A stretch of DNA of 5,763 nucleotides from an uncultured Lachnospiraceae bacterium (lineage in GTDB: Bacteria > Bacillota_A > Clostridia > Lachnospirales > Lachnospiraceae): contig CAJLNC010000114.1 in assembly GCA_905207905.1 (NCBI GenBank), forward strand, positions 1 to 5,763, in the 5' to 3' direction. Position numbers and translations under genes: made by a program. Shown here piece after piece: positions 1-5,644 of the stretch; position 1 is the stretch's first letter, and every line of letters begins with the position of its first letter. The notes below the pieces were generated by a model, which worked only from the letters and a program-made list of their open reading frames with translations, was not told the DNA's origin and did not search any database.

Positions 1-1133
1 GCGGATCCCTGCTGAATCTTGCCCGGGAATTTCTCCTGGAAGCAGCCGATGATGGACGCGATGGACGCGTTGTCATTGGGATTCAAGGAGTAGAGGATGG
101 TCTTGGGCAGCTCATCGGTGATGGCCAGGGCATTTAAAAACTCAGCCAGCTGGTTGGCGGGCGCATAATTGCTGATGGAATCAAAACCGGTGTCAGCTCC
201 TACCCTGCGAAACAGCAGCTGATTGTTGTCCCTGCGGACACTGTAGTGGATCTGCATCACCCAGCCCAGCCGGTGGTACTGTCTGCCTAAAAACAGCAGA
301 AGGGCAGTCTTGTATTTTAGAGTCTCCTCATCTGTGAGGGAAGCGCCGGAGAGACGCTTTACAAAAATGGCTTCGACCTCTTCCTCAGAGGCAGGCGCAT
401 ACATCACATAGTCCAGACCATGGTCAGATACGCTGCAGCCTCTGGCGTGAAAGTACTCCATGCGGTCAGTCAGGGCAAGGGTCAGTTCCCGGAAGGTGGT
501 GACAGGCTGGTTTGCTGCTGCGGAAAGCTGGCGGATATAATCTCCAAAACCAGGCTTCTCAATGGCAACAGCCTTGTCCGGACGCCAGGCAGGAAGCACC
601 TGCACGTCAAAGGTGGGATCCTCCTTGATTTTTTCATGCCATTCCAGAGTATCCACAGGATCATCGGTGGTGCAGATCAGCGTCACATTGGAGCGCCTGA
701 TCAGGCCTCTGGCGCTCATATCCGGCTGCGCCAGCTTTTCATTGCAAAGATCCCATACTTCCTGGGCAGTTTCCCCGCACAGGTGGCCAGTGTAGCCGAA
801 ATACCTCTGAAGCTCCAGGTGAGACCAGTGGTAAAGCGGGTTGCCGATAAGCTTCTCCAGGGTTTCTGCCCATTTCTGAAATTTTTCACGGTCAGGAGCA
901 TCTCCGGTAATGTAATACTCCTCCACGCCGTTGGAGCGCATCTGACGCCACTTGTAGTGGTCACCGCCCAGCCAGACCTGGGTAATGTTCTGGAACTGTT
1001 TGTCCTGAGCGATCTCCTGGGGATTAATGTGGCAGTGATAGTCCAGAATAGGAGTCGTTTTGGCATAGCTGTGGTAAAGATGTTTTGCGGTTTCTGTGGA
1101 AAGCAGAAAATCTTTGTCCATAAATGGTTTCAT
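1..1133 (-). CDS. uxaC: Glucuronate isomerase (uronate isomerase), 3' end cut by the window edge
   Basis: UxaC is a cytosolic amidohydrolase-fold enzyme that interconverts D-glucuronate and D-fructuronate (also D-galacturonate and D-tagaturonate), the first step of hexuronate breakdown. Reading the minus strand from the ATG at 1133 gives 377 uninterrupted codons with no stop before the edge. The N-terminus begins MKPFMDKDF and reaches D31-Y-H33-C-H35, the metal-binding HxH motif. GGDHYKWRQMR follows near residues 56-66, SDHG near 236-239, MQIH near 293-296, and DTGFDSI near 314-320, all typical of the family. Family members are about 465-470 residues, so roughly 90 C-terminal residues lie outside. 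The start is fixed by AGGAGG seven bases upstream. It sits 42 bases behind the LacI-type regulator on the same strand, with no terminator seen between them, so the two are probably cotranscribed. Family assignment is firm; preference for glucuronate over galacturonate is inferred from the uxuB and kdgK neighbours. Confidence 0.95.
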   Translation of the reverse strand, partial: MKPFMDKDFLLSTETAKHLYHSYAKTTPILDYHCHINPQEIAQDKQFQNITQVWLGGDHYKWRQMRSNGVEEYYITGDAPDREKFQKWAETLEKLIGNPLYHWSHLELQRYFGYTGHLCGETAQEVWDLCNEKLAQPDMSARGLIRRSNVTLICTTDDPVDTLEWHEKIKEDPTFDVQVLPAWRPDKAVAIEKPGFGDYIRQLSAAANQPVTTFRELTLALTDRMEYFHARGCSVSDHGLDYVMYAPASEEEVEAIFVKRLSGASLTDEETLKYKTALLLFLGRQYHRLGWVMQIHYSVRRDNNQLLFRRVGADTGFDSISNYAPANQLAEFLNALAITDELPKTILYSLNPNDNASIASIIGCFQEKFPGKIQQGS

Positions 1134-1140
1134 AATAATT

Positions 1141-1146
1141 CCTCCT
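1141..1146 (-). promoter_or_regulatory. Ribosome binding site of uxaC
   Basis: The minus strand reads AGGAGG here, followed by seven bases and then the ATG at 1133. This is a full-strength Shine-Dalgarno sequence and it decides the uxaC start. It contrasts with the weak site in front of the regulator in the same presumed transcript, so isomerase is probably translated much more than repressor. Confidence 0.9.
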
Positions 1147-1175
1147 GTATAAAATAGTTATCATGAAAAGAGTGG

Positions 1176-2180
1176 TTAAAAAACATTAGTGGTGCCTCTT
1201 TGCAGGATCCGGGCGGAGAACATGGTTTTCCCCGGAGGGGAGGCTCCGTCCAGGACGCTCATTAAAGTGTTTACTGCGTGGCTGCAGCAAAATTCCAGAC
1301 GGTTGTCAATGGTGCTTAATTCCGGATCGCAGCAGATCCCCAGCTGGGAATTGTTGTAGCCCAGCACATTGAAATCCGAGGGAACCGAAAGATTTTTTGC
1401 TTTGGCATATTTTAAAGCTCCCACTGCCAGCTCGTCGTCTCCGCAGATCACAGTGCGGAAGGACAAACCTTCCTGCGACAGGGAGAGCAGTTTGTTTCTC
1501 ACTTCTTCAATGGTGCCGTTAAAAACCAGAATCCGCCTGGGATCCGGAGAGAGACCGTGTTTTTCATAAGCGGAAAGAAATCCCTTTCGCTTGCGCACGC
1601 CGCTGTAGGAGTCAGCCCGGTAGAGAAAGAGGAGCTCTTCGATTCCGAGATCCAGGTAAGCGCAGGCTGCCTGCTCCACAATCTCCTTGTCGTCACAGAA
1701 AACGCAGTAAACATTGGGAGCGTCCAGGCAACCATTTAAGATGATTACCGGAACCTCTGCTGCCGCATCAAAAATATACTGATTTTTTTCATAATCTTCT
1801 TCAATAAAGCTGGAGCCTACCAGGATTACCGCATCCACCCTTTTAGCCAGGAGCATTTTTAAATATTTTGCTCTGGTTTCCAGTTCCATGCCTGTGCAGC
1901 TTAGAATGGAATCATAATGGTTGGCTCTTAATGCCCGTTCCAGATGATACACTGCCCGGAAGAAAAACTGGTCAGAGGAATCGGCACAAAGAAAGCCTAT
2001 GGTCTTCATGGTATTCAGCCCCAGCCCTCTGGCAAAAGCATTGGGCGTGTAGTCGTTCTCTGCCATAATGGCAAGGATGCGCTTGCGGGTTTTTTCACTT
2101 ACATTGGAGCTGCCGTTCATCACCCTGGATACCGTGGCGATGGAAACGCCGGCTTTTTTGGAAATATCGTAAATATTCAT
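1176..2180 (-). CDS. LacI-family transcriptional regulator, probable repressor of the hexuronate genes
   Basis: This 334-residue protein has the usual LacI/GalR length and layout. Residues 2-24 form the helix-turn-helix (IYDISKKAGVSIATVSRVMNG), and the hinge region lies around residues 45-57 (YTPNAFARGL). The periplasmic-binding-protein-like sensor domain runs from about residue 60 to the end, with CGDDELAVGAL near 246-256, NVLGYNNSQLG near 271-281 and a C-terminal LQRGTTN block. The recognition helix ATVSRV is the one found in CcpA-like and PurR-like members, which bind palindromes with a central CG. That agrees with the TGTAA-N4-TTACA sites in the adjacent control region. The ATG at 2180 is preceded by an in-frame TGA four codons upstream, so no longer form exists, but only a weak GAG stands in for a Shine-Dalgarno. 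It lies upstream of uxaC and divergent from kdgK-uxuB. The inducer is not readable; 2-keto-3-deoxygluconate or a hexuronate is inferred. It could be called KdgR- or UxuR-like by function, but I give no symbol. Confidence 0.93.
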   Translation of the reverse strand: MNIYDISKKAGVSIATVSRVMNGSSNVSEKTRKRILAIMAENDYTPNAFARGLGLNTMKTIGFLCADSSDQFFFRAVYHLERALRANHYDSILSCTGMELETRAKYLKMLLAKRVDAVILVGSSFIEEDYEKNQYIFDAAAEVPVIILNGCLDAPNVYCVFCDDKEIVEQAACAYLDLGIEELLFLYRADSYSGVRKRKGFLSAYEKHGLSPDPRRILVFNGTIEEVRNKLLSLSQEGLSFRTVICGDDELAVGALKYAKAKNLSVPSDFNVLGYNNSQLGICCDPELSTIDNRLEFCCSHAVNTLMSVLDGASPPGKTMFSARILQRGTTNVF

Positions 2181-2211
2181 AATAAGATCTCAATGAGCCT
2201 TTCGCTTGGCT

Positions 2212-2249
2212 GCGGCTGTCTGGAGCCGGTTCGGATCCAGGTCAGCCGC
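2212..2249. other. Long stem-loop in the regulator leader, or plus-strand terminator
   Basis: Perfect 7-base arms GCGGCTG (2212-2218) and CAGCCGC (2243-2249) enclose a second 5-base stem, CTGGA (2220-2224) with TCCAG (2236-2240). Inside that lies CCG-GTT-CGG (2226-2234). Together they form a rod of about 15 pairs broken only by small internal loops. In the minus-strand regulator transcript it ends about 31 bases before the ATG and has no U tract. On the plus strand it is followed by TTTT, so it could instead terminate transcription antisense to lacI. Which strand matters cannot be told from sequence alone. Confidence 0.55.
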
Positions 2250-2287
2250 TTTTCTCAATTAATGAGTCCGTTTGAGTCAGTAGACAG

Positions 2288-2336
2288 CCGGAAAGTCCGG
2301 GGACACAGGGAAAATGAAAAGATGGTGGGTTCCCTG
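2288..2336. other. Two further small inverted repeats in the regulator leader
   Basis: CCGGA (2288-2292) and TCCGG (2296-2300) form a 5-base stem around a 3-base loop. CAGGGAA (2306-2312) and TTCCCTG (2330-2336) form a 7-base stem around a 17-base loop. Both lie in the stretch that would be the 5' leader of the regulator mRNA if transcription starts near 2400. The pairings are exact, but short arms such as these can arise by chance. Nothing else recognisable lies in 2181-2360; no gene is supported there. Confidence 0.35.
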
Positions 2337-2364
2337 GCTGGTTCTGCGGATATATTCTGACTGA

Positions 2365-2384
2365 AAATGTAAGCGGTTACATTT
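2365..2384. promoter_or_regulatory. LacI-type operator O1 (also a full cre match)
   Basis: An 8-base perfect inverted repeat, AAATGTAA and TTACATTT, flanks a GCGG centre. The 14-base core TGTAAGCGGTTACA fits the CcpA cre consensus TGWAANCGNTNWCA at every fixed position. CcpA itself is a LacI-family protein. The site lies just downstream of the predicted start of the minus-strand regulator transcript, roughly +16 to +35. Binding there would suit autorepression of the regulator-uxaC transcript. Either the local regulator or a CcpA homologue, or both, could bind. Confidence 0.8.
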
Positions 2385-2406
2385 GCAACCTCTGTAAATT
2401 AAAAAA

Positions 2407-2435
2407 ATTATACAATGAAAAGGAGAAAAGATCAA
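2407..2435 (-). promoter_or_regulatory. Promoter for the regulator-uxaC transcript
   Basis: The minus strand carries TTGATC (2435-2430, four of six matches to the -35 consensus), a 17-base spacer and a perfect TATAAT (2412-2407). Transcription would start near 2400, giving an untranslated leader of about 220 bases before the regulator ATG at 2180. The promoter is divergent from the kdgK promoter, with about 80 bases between the two -35 boxes. Confidence 0.7.
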
Positions 2436-2516
2436 TGAGTATTTTAGAAAAATCCGATAAACAAGAATAAAACTGTAAAAAACAGGAAAAATATAAGGCG
2501 ACAAGAAAAAATATAC

Positions 2517-2545
2517 TTGACGTTCCTGAGGGATAGAAGTATAAT
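2517..2545 (+). promoter_or_regulatory. Promoter for the kdgK-uxuB operon
   Basis: TTGACG (2517-2522, five of six matches to the -35 consensus), a 17-base spacer and a perfect TATAAT (2540-2545) form a strong vegetative sigma-A type promoter. Transcription would start near 2552, leaving a leader of about 90 bases before the kdgK ATG. Operator O2 covers the expected start point and O3 lies in the early transcribed region, the classic arrangement for repression. Confidence 0.87.
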
Positions 2546-2548
2546 TAT

Positions 2549-2562
2549 TGTAAATGCTTACA
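2549..2562. promoter_or_regulatory. LacI-type operator O2, over the kdgK transcription start
   Basis: The core TGTAA-ATGC-TTACA shares both 5-base arms and the 4-base spacing of O1. It begins four bases after the -10 hexamer and spans the expected transcription start, so a bound repressor would block open-complex formation. It lacks the central CG at the standard place, so it is a poorer cre match than O1. That makes it more likely a site for the local regulator than for CcpA. Confidence 0.75.
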
Positions 2563-2583
2563 TCGATTTCAGACAGTAAACTC

Positions 2584-2597
2584 TGGAACCGCTTACA
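2584..2597. promoter_or_regulatory. LacI-type operator O3, in the kdgK leader
   Basis: TGGAA-CCGC-TTACA has one perfect TTACA arm and one degenerate arm (TGGAA for TGTAA). On the other strand it reads TGTAAGCGGTTCCA, which differs from the O1 core TGTAAGCGGTTACA at a single base. Its centre is 35 bases downstream of the O2 centre and about +39 from the expected transcription start. It is a plausible auxiliary operator or a weak cre roadblock site. Confidence 0.65.
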
Positions 2598-2629
2598 ATG
2601 TGATTTTAAAACTGTGCAAACACAGGAAT

Positions 2630-2634
2630 GGAGG
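2630..2634 (+). promoter_or_regulatory. Ribosome binding site that decides the kdgK start
   Basis: GGAGG lies eight bases before the ATG at 2643. It overlaps an earlier in-frame ATG at 2628, which would add five residues (MEDTK) but has only a weak AGGA ahead of it. The 2643 start is therefore preferred. Confidence 0.8.
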
Positions 2635-2642
2635 ACACGAAA

Positions 2643-3740
2643 ATGAATTTGAATTTAAGGCCAGAAAAAGAGTGCAAATTTGATGCCGTATCTTTGGGAG
2701 AGGTAATGCTGCGTCTGGATCCCGGCGAGGGACGGATCCGTACAGCCCGTTCTTTCCGGGCATGGGAAGGCGGCGGAGAGTACAATGTGGTGAGAGGACT
2801 GCGCAGATGTTTTGGGCTGAAGACCGGCGTGATCACCGCTTTTGCAGACAATGAAGTGGGGATGCTGATGGAGGACTTTATCCTTCAGGGCGGCGTGGAT
2901 ACGTCTCTGATCAAGTGGGTAAAGACGGACGGTATCGGCCGGATCTGCAGAAACGGCATCAACTTCACAGAGAGAGGCTTTGGTATCCGCGGGGCAGTGG
3001 GCTGTTCTGACAGAGCCAACACCGCTATTTCCAAGGCAAGACCGGAAGACTTTGATTTTGATTACATTTTCGGTGAACTGGGCGTTCGCTGGCTCCATAC
3101 CGGCGGCATCTATGCAGCTTTGTCTGAGCAGTCCTGCGAGACAGTGATTGCAGCCATCAAGACTGCCAAAAAGTACGGAACCGTGGTATCGTACGACCTG
3201 AATTACCGTCCCTCCATGTGGAGCGCCATCGGCGGCAAGGAGAAGGCACAGGAAGTAAATAAAGAGATCGCGCAGTATGTGGATGTGATGATCGGCAATG
3301 AGGAAGATTTCACCGCCTGCCTGGGCTTTGAGATCGAGGGCAATGACGAGAACCTGAAGGAGCTGAATCTGGAGGGCTACAAGAAGATGATCAATGAGGC
3401 AGCCAAGGCATATCCTAACTTTAAGGCAGTGGCTACTACCTTAAGAGAGGTAAAAACTGCTACGGTCAATGACTGGAGCGCCATCTGCTGGGCGGACGGA
3501 GAAGTTTACAAGGCAAAAGACTACAAGGGACTGGAGATCATGGACCGGGTAGGCGGAGGAGATTCCTTTGCTTCCGGATTGATCTACGGCCTGATGACCA
3601 CCGGTGATGCACAGCTGGCGGTGAATTACGGTGCAGCTCACGGGGCGCTGGCTATGACCACTCCCGGAGATACCACCATGGCAAGCCGCAAGGAAGTGGA
3701 AGCCATCATGGGCGGAGCAGGCGCAAGAGTACAGCGATAA
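2643..3740 (+). CDS. kdgK: PfkB-family sugar kinase, probable 2-keto-3-deoxygluconate kinase
   Basis: KdgK phosphorylates 2-keto-3-deoxygluconate with ATP to give KDPG, the substrate of KDPG aldolase. From the ATG at 2643 the protein has 365 residues, somewhat longer than many KDG kinases. It opens with the beta strand FDAVSLGEVMLRLDP (13-27). The ribokinase-family signature GGGEYNVVRGL follows at 43-53, with the substrate lid region near 90-125. YDLNYRPSMW lies at 184-193, the D-x-N-x-R substrate block typical of KDG kinases, and GNEEDF at 218-223 is the N-x-x-E-like metal motif. DRVGGGDSFASGLIYG spans 301-316, where D307 is the expected catalytic base; the usual GAGD is GGGD here. It leads the plus-strand operon, 30 bases ahead of uxuB, under a promoter with overlapping LacI-type operators. 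Family membership is near certain. Substrate is inferred from the motifs and neighbours; fructokinase or another PfkB specificity is the main alternative. Confidence 0.88.
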   Translation: MNLNLRPEKECKFDAVSLGEVMLRLDPGEGRIRTARSFRAWEGGGEYNVVRGLRRCFGLKTGVITAFADNEVGMLMEDFILQGGVDTSLIKWVKTDGIGRICRNGINFTERGFGIRGAVGCSDRANTAISKARPEDFDFDYIFGELGVRWLHTGGIYAALSEQSCETVIAAIKTAKKYGTVVSYDLNYRPSMWSAIGGKEKAQEVNKEIAQYVDVMIGNEEDFTACLGFEIEGNDENLKELNLEGYKKMINEAAKAYPNFKAVATTLREVKTATVNDWSAICWADGEVYKAKDYKGLEIMDRVGGGDSFASGLIYGLMTTGDAQLAVNYGAAHGALAMTTPGDTTMASRKEVEAIMGGAGARVQR

Positions 3741-3756
3741 CATACCATCAGAAGGC

Positions 3757-3764
3757 GGAAGGAG
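3757..3764 (+). promoter_or_regulatory. Ribosome binding site of uxuB
   Basis: GGAAGGAG ends six bases before the ATG at 3771, a strong site well inside the 30-base gap after kdgK. The short gap with no terminator supports cotranscription and fixes the uxuB start. Confidence 0.85.
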
Positions 3765-3770
3765 ATAGAG

Positions 3771-5378
3771 ATGCGTCTGGATGAACAGGGATTAAAGGAT
3801 CGGGCTGCCTGGACAGAAAAGGGATATCAGGTACCGGAATATGACAGAGAGAAAATGATTTTAACCACAAAGGAGCTGCCTTGCTGGGTACACTTTGGAG
3901 CAGGTAATATTTTTAAGGCCTTTCAGGCCAATGTGGTGCAGGATCTCCTGAATAAGGGGGTCCTGGATCGGGGGCTGGTGGCGGTCAGCGGCCATGAGGC
4001 GGTGGAAAAGTTAAACCGCCCAAGAGACAATTACTCCATTCTGGTGACGCTGAAGGCAAACGGAACCATTGAAAAGACGGTAGTGGGCAGCGTGGCAGAA
4101 TCCCTGACTTTGGATGCAGGGTATGAGGCAGACCATCTGCGGCTGAAGGAGATCTTTGAGAAAGATTCTCTGCAGATGGCCAGCTTTACCATCACAGAGA
4201 AGGGCTATGCGTTAAAGAATGGGGACGGCGCCATGAAGGCGGAGGTTTTGGAGGATTTTGCAAAGGGTCCCATGGCTCCGGTAAGCTATATGGGCAAGAT
4301 TGCCTCCCTGCTGTATGCCAGATTTTTGGCAGGAGCAAGGCCTGTGGCCATGGTGAGTATGGACAACTGCTCCCACAACGGAACCATTCTGAAAGAGACA
4401 GTGACAGCCTATGCAAAAGCCTGGACGGAAGCCGGCCTGGTTAAGAAGGCTTTCCTGGAGTATGTGCAGGATGAGAGCAAAGTGTCTTTCCCCTGGACTA
4501 TGATCGATAAGATCTGCCCCCGCCCGGATAAGACGGTGGAAGAACTGCTTAGGAAGGATGACATTGACGGACTGGCGCCCATCATCAGCGCTAAGGGTAC
4601 TTACATTGCCCCCTATGTGAATGCTGAGGAGTCTCAGTACCTGGTGATCGCAGATGAGTTCCCCAACGGGCGTCCCGCTCTGGAAAAGGGAGGCATCATT
4701 TTCACCGACAGAGCTACCGTAGAGAAGGTGGAGCGCATGAAGGTGTGCACCTGTCTGAATCCGCTGCACACCACTCTGGCAGTGTTTGGCTGCCTGCTGG
4801 GCTTTGAGAAGATCTTCCAGGAAATGCAGGATCCAAGCCTTCGGACGCTGGTGGAGCGCATTGGTTATCAGGAGGGTCTTCCGGTGGTGACAGATCCGGG
4901 GATTCTGGATCCTAAGGACTTTTTGGATACCGTGGTAAATGTGCGTATCCCCAACCCTTTTATGCCGGATACTCCCCAGAGAATCGCTACCGATACCTCT
5001 CAGAAGATCCCGGTGCGTTTCGGTGAGACCATCAAGGAATACATAAAGTCAGAGACGTTGGATGTGCAGGATCTGAAGATGATCCCACTGGTGTTTGCTG
5101 CATGGCTCAGGTATCTGATGGGCGTGAACGATGCAGGGGAAAAGATGGAGCTGAGCGGCGATCCCCTTCTGGAAACGCTCTGCCCCTATGCGGAGAAGAT
5201 CAGGCTGGGACAGCAGGAGCGTGTGGAGGATGCAGTGGCTCCGGTGCTTCGCATGAAGAATATTTTTGGAGTGGATCTTTATGAAGCCGGACTGGCTGAT
5301 ACTGTGTGCGCTTATCTCCAGGAGATGATCGCAGGGCCGGGGGCAGTGCGAAAGACATTGGATAAGTACTGCGGTTGA
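3771..5378 (+). CDS. uxuB: Fructuronate reductase (D-mannonate oxidoreductase), mannitol dehydrogenase family
   Basis: UxuB reduces D-fructuronate to D-mannonate with NADH in the cytosol. The 535-residue protein has the two-domain layout of long-chain polyol dehydrogenases. The nucleotide-binding HFGAGNIFKAFQ block is at residues 41-52, VAMVSMDNCSHNG at 192-204 contains the conserved D-N motif, and PWTMIDKICPRPD spans 241-253. The catalytic region is KVCTCLNPLHT (324-334), with the expected Lys, Asn330 and His333. Lys324 to Asn330 is one residue further apart than I recall for Pseudomonas mannitol dehydrogenase (Lys295, Asn300), so the alignment there deserves care. Length is slightly above the usual 480-540. 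It follows kdgK by 30 bases and probably ends at the stem-loop at 5476. UxaB (tagaturonate reductase) belongs to the same superfamily and mannitol dehydrogenase is possible too. The uxaC and kdgK neighbours favour UxuB. Confidence 0.87.
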   Translation: MRLDEQGLKDRAAWTEKGYQVPEYDREKMILTTKELPCWVHFGAGNIFKAFQANVVQDLLNKGVLDRGLVAVSGHEAVEKLNRPRDNYSILVTLKANGTIEKTVVGSVAESLTLDAGYEADHLRLKEIFEKDSLQMASFTITEKGYALKNGDGAMKAEVLEDFAKGPMAPVSYMGKIASLLYARFLAGARPVAMVSMDNCSHNGTILKETVTAYAKAWTEAGLVKKAFLEYVQDESKVSFPWTMIDKICPRPDKTVEELLRKDDIDGLAPIISAKGTYIAPYVNAEESQYLVIADEFPNGRPALEKGGIIFTDRATVEKVERMKVCTCLNPLHTTLAVFGCLLGFEKIFQEMQDPSLRTLVERIGYQEGLPVVTDPGILDPKDFLDTVVNVRIPNPFMPDTPQRIATDTSQKIPVRFGETIKEYIKSETLDVQDLKMIPLVFAAWLRYLMGVNDAGEKMELSGDPLLETLCPYAEKIRLGQQERVEDAVAPVLRMKNIFGVDLYEAGLADTVCAYLQEMIAGPGAVRKTLDKYCG

Positions 5379-5475
5379 GCGGTAGTTTACAAGGGTAATA
5401 CGTTTCCGATACATCTCTTTTCTGGAGTAGAGGAGAAAACAGCTAAAGGCAAAAATAAAATAGGATAGGCTTCCC

Positions 5476-5525
5476 AAGGGGCTGCGGTAAAACGGAGAGA
5501 AATCTCTGTATGCCGCAGCCCCTTT
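5476..5525 (+). terminator. Probable terminator of the kdgK-uxuB operon
   Basis: A 12-base perfect stem, AAGGGGCTGCGG (5476-5487) with CCGCAGCCCCTT (5513-5524), ten pairs of it GC-rich, starts 98 bases after the uxuB stop. The 25-base loop holds a smaller hairpin, AGAGA with TCTCT (5496-5507). The tail is only TTT before AAAA, so intrinsic termination may be incomplete. It may also act as a 3' mRNA-stabilising structure. The stretch between the uxuB stop and the stem (5379-5475) shows nothing else I can name. Confidence 0.75.
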
Positions 5526-5611
5526 AAAATCGTTGGAAGAGTTAGAAGGGGGATATTTTTGGTAGTTTTTATAAACAATATTAATAAAAATAGTAATTAT
5601 AACAGATAACA

Positions 5612-5640
5612 TTGACAAGGATAATATTATTATATATAAT
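5612..5640 (+). promoter_or_regulatory. Perfect-consensus sigma-A promoter for a gene beyond the right edge
   Basis: TTGACA (5612-5617), exactly 17 bases, then TATAAT (5635-5640) match the vegetative consensus at all twelve positions. Transcription would start near 5647. It lies after the operon's stem-loop, so it begins a new unit whose first real gene should start just past 5763. The surrounding 5550-5763 stretch is very AT-rich, so a TATAAT alone would mean little. The exact -35 at exact spacing is what makes the call. Confidence 0.83.
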
Positions 5641-5644
5641 ATTA
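5622..5644. repeat. AT-only inverted repeat overlapping the promoter -10
   Basis: Arms TAATATTAT (5622-5630) and ATAATATTA (5636-5644) are perfect 9-base inverted copies around a TATAT centre, and they cover the -10 hexamer. This would be a good place for a repressor site. The arms contain only A and T in an AT-rich stretch, so chance is a real alternative. Confidence 0.35.

Noticed and set aside
420..1157. Plus-strand open frame of 245 codons
   Set aside because: It lies antisense to uxaC, whose minus-strand frame carries all the family motifs. The plus-strand product resembles nothing I recognise and lacks a convincing ribosome site.
1134..1175. Separate promoter or terminator between the regulator and uxaC
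   Set aside because: The 42-base gap has AT-rich stretches on the minus strand but no paired -35 and -10 of any quality, and no stem followed by a T run.
1944..2360. Plus-strand open frame of 138 codons reaching into the control region
   Set aside because: Most of it is antisense to the start of the LacI regulator, and there is no supporting ribosome site or recognisable product.
2181..2360. Riboswitch or other known RNA family in the regulator leader
   Set aside because: Stem-loops are present, but I recognise no known riboswitch or T-box core, so only the structures themselves are reported.
2628..2642. Upstream ATG adding MEDTK to the kinase
   Set aside because: This ATG overlaps the GGAGG that serves the ATG at 2643, and its own upstream site is weak. 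The later start fits family N-termini equally well.
2655..3098. Minus-strand open frame of 147 codons inside kdgK
   Set aside because: It is a shadow of the kinase gene, which has clear PfkB motifs on the plus strand.
4212..4769. Minus-strand open frame of 185 codons inside uxuB
   Set aside because: It is antisense to a well-supported dehydrogenase, and its His- and Cys-rich product looks like a reverse-strand artefact.
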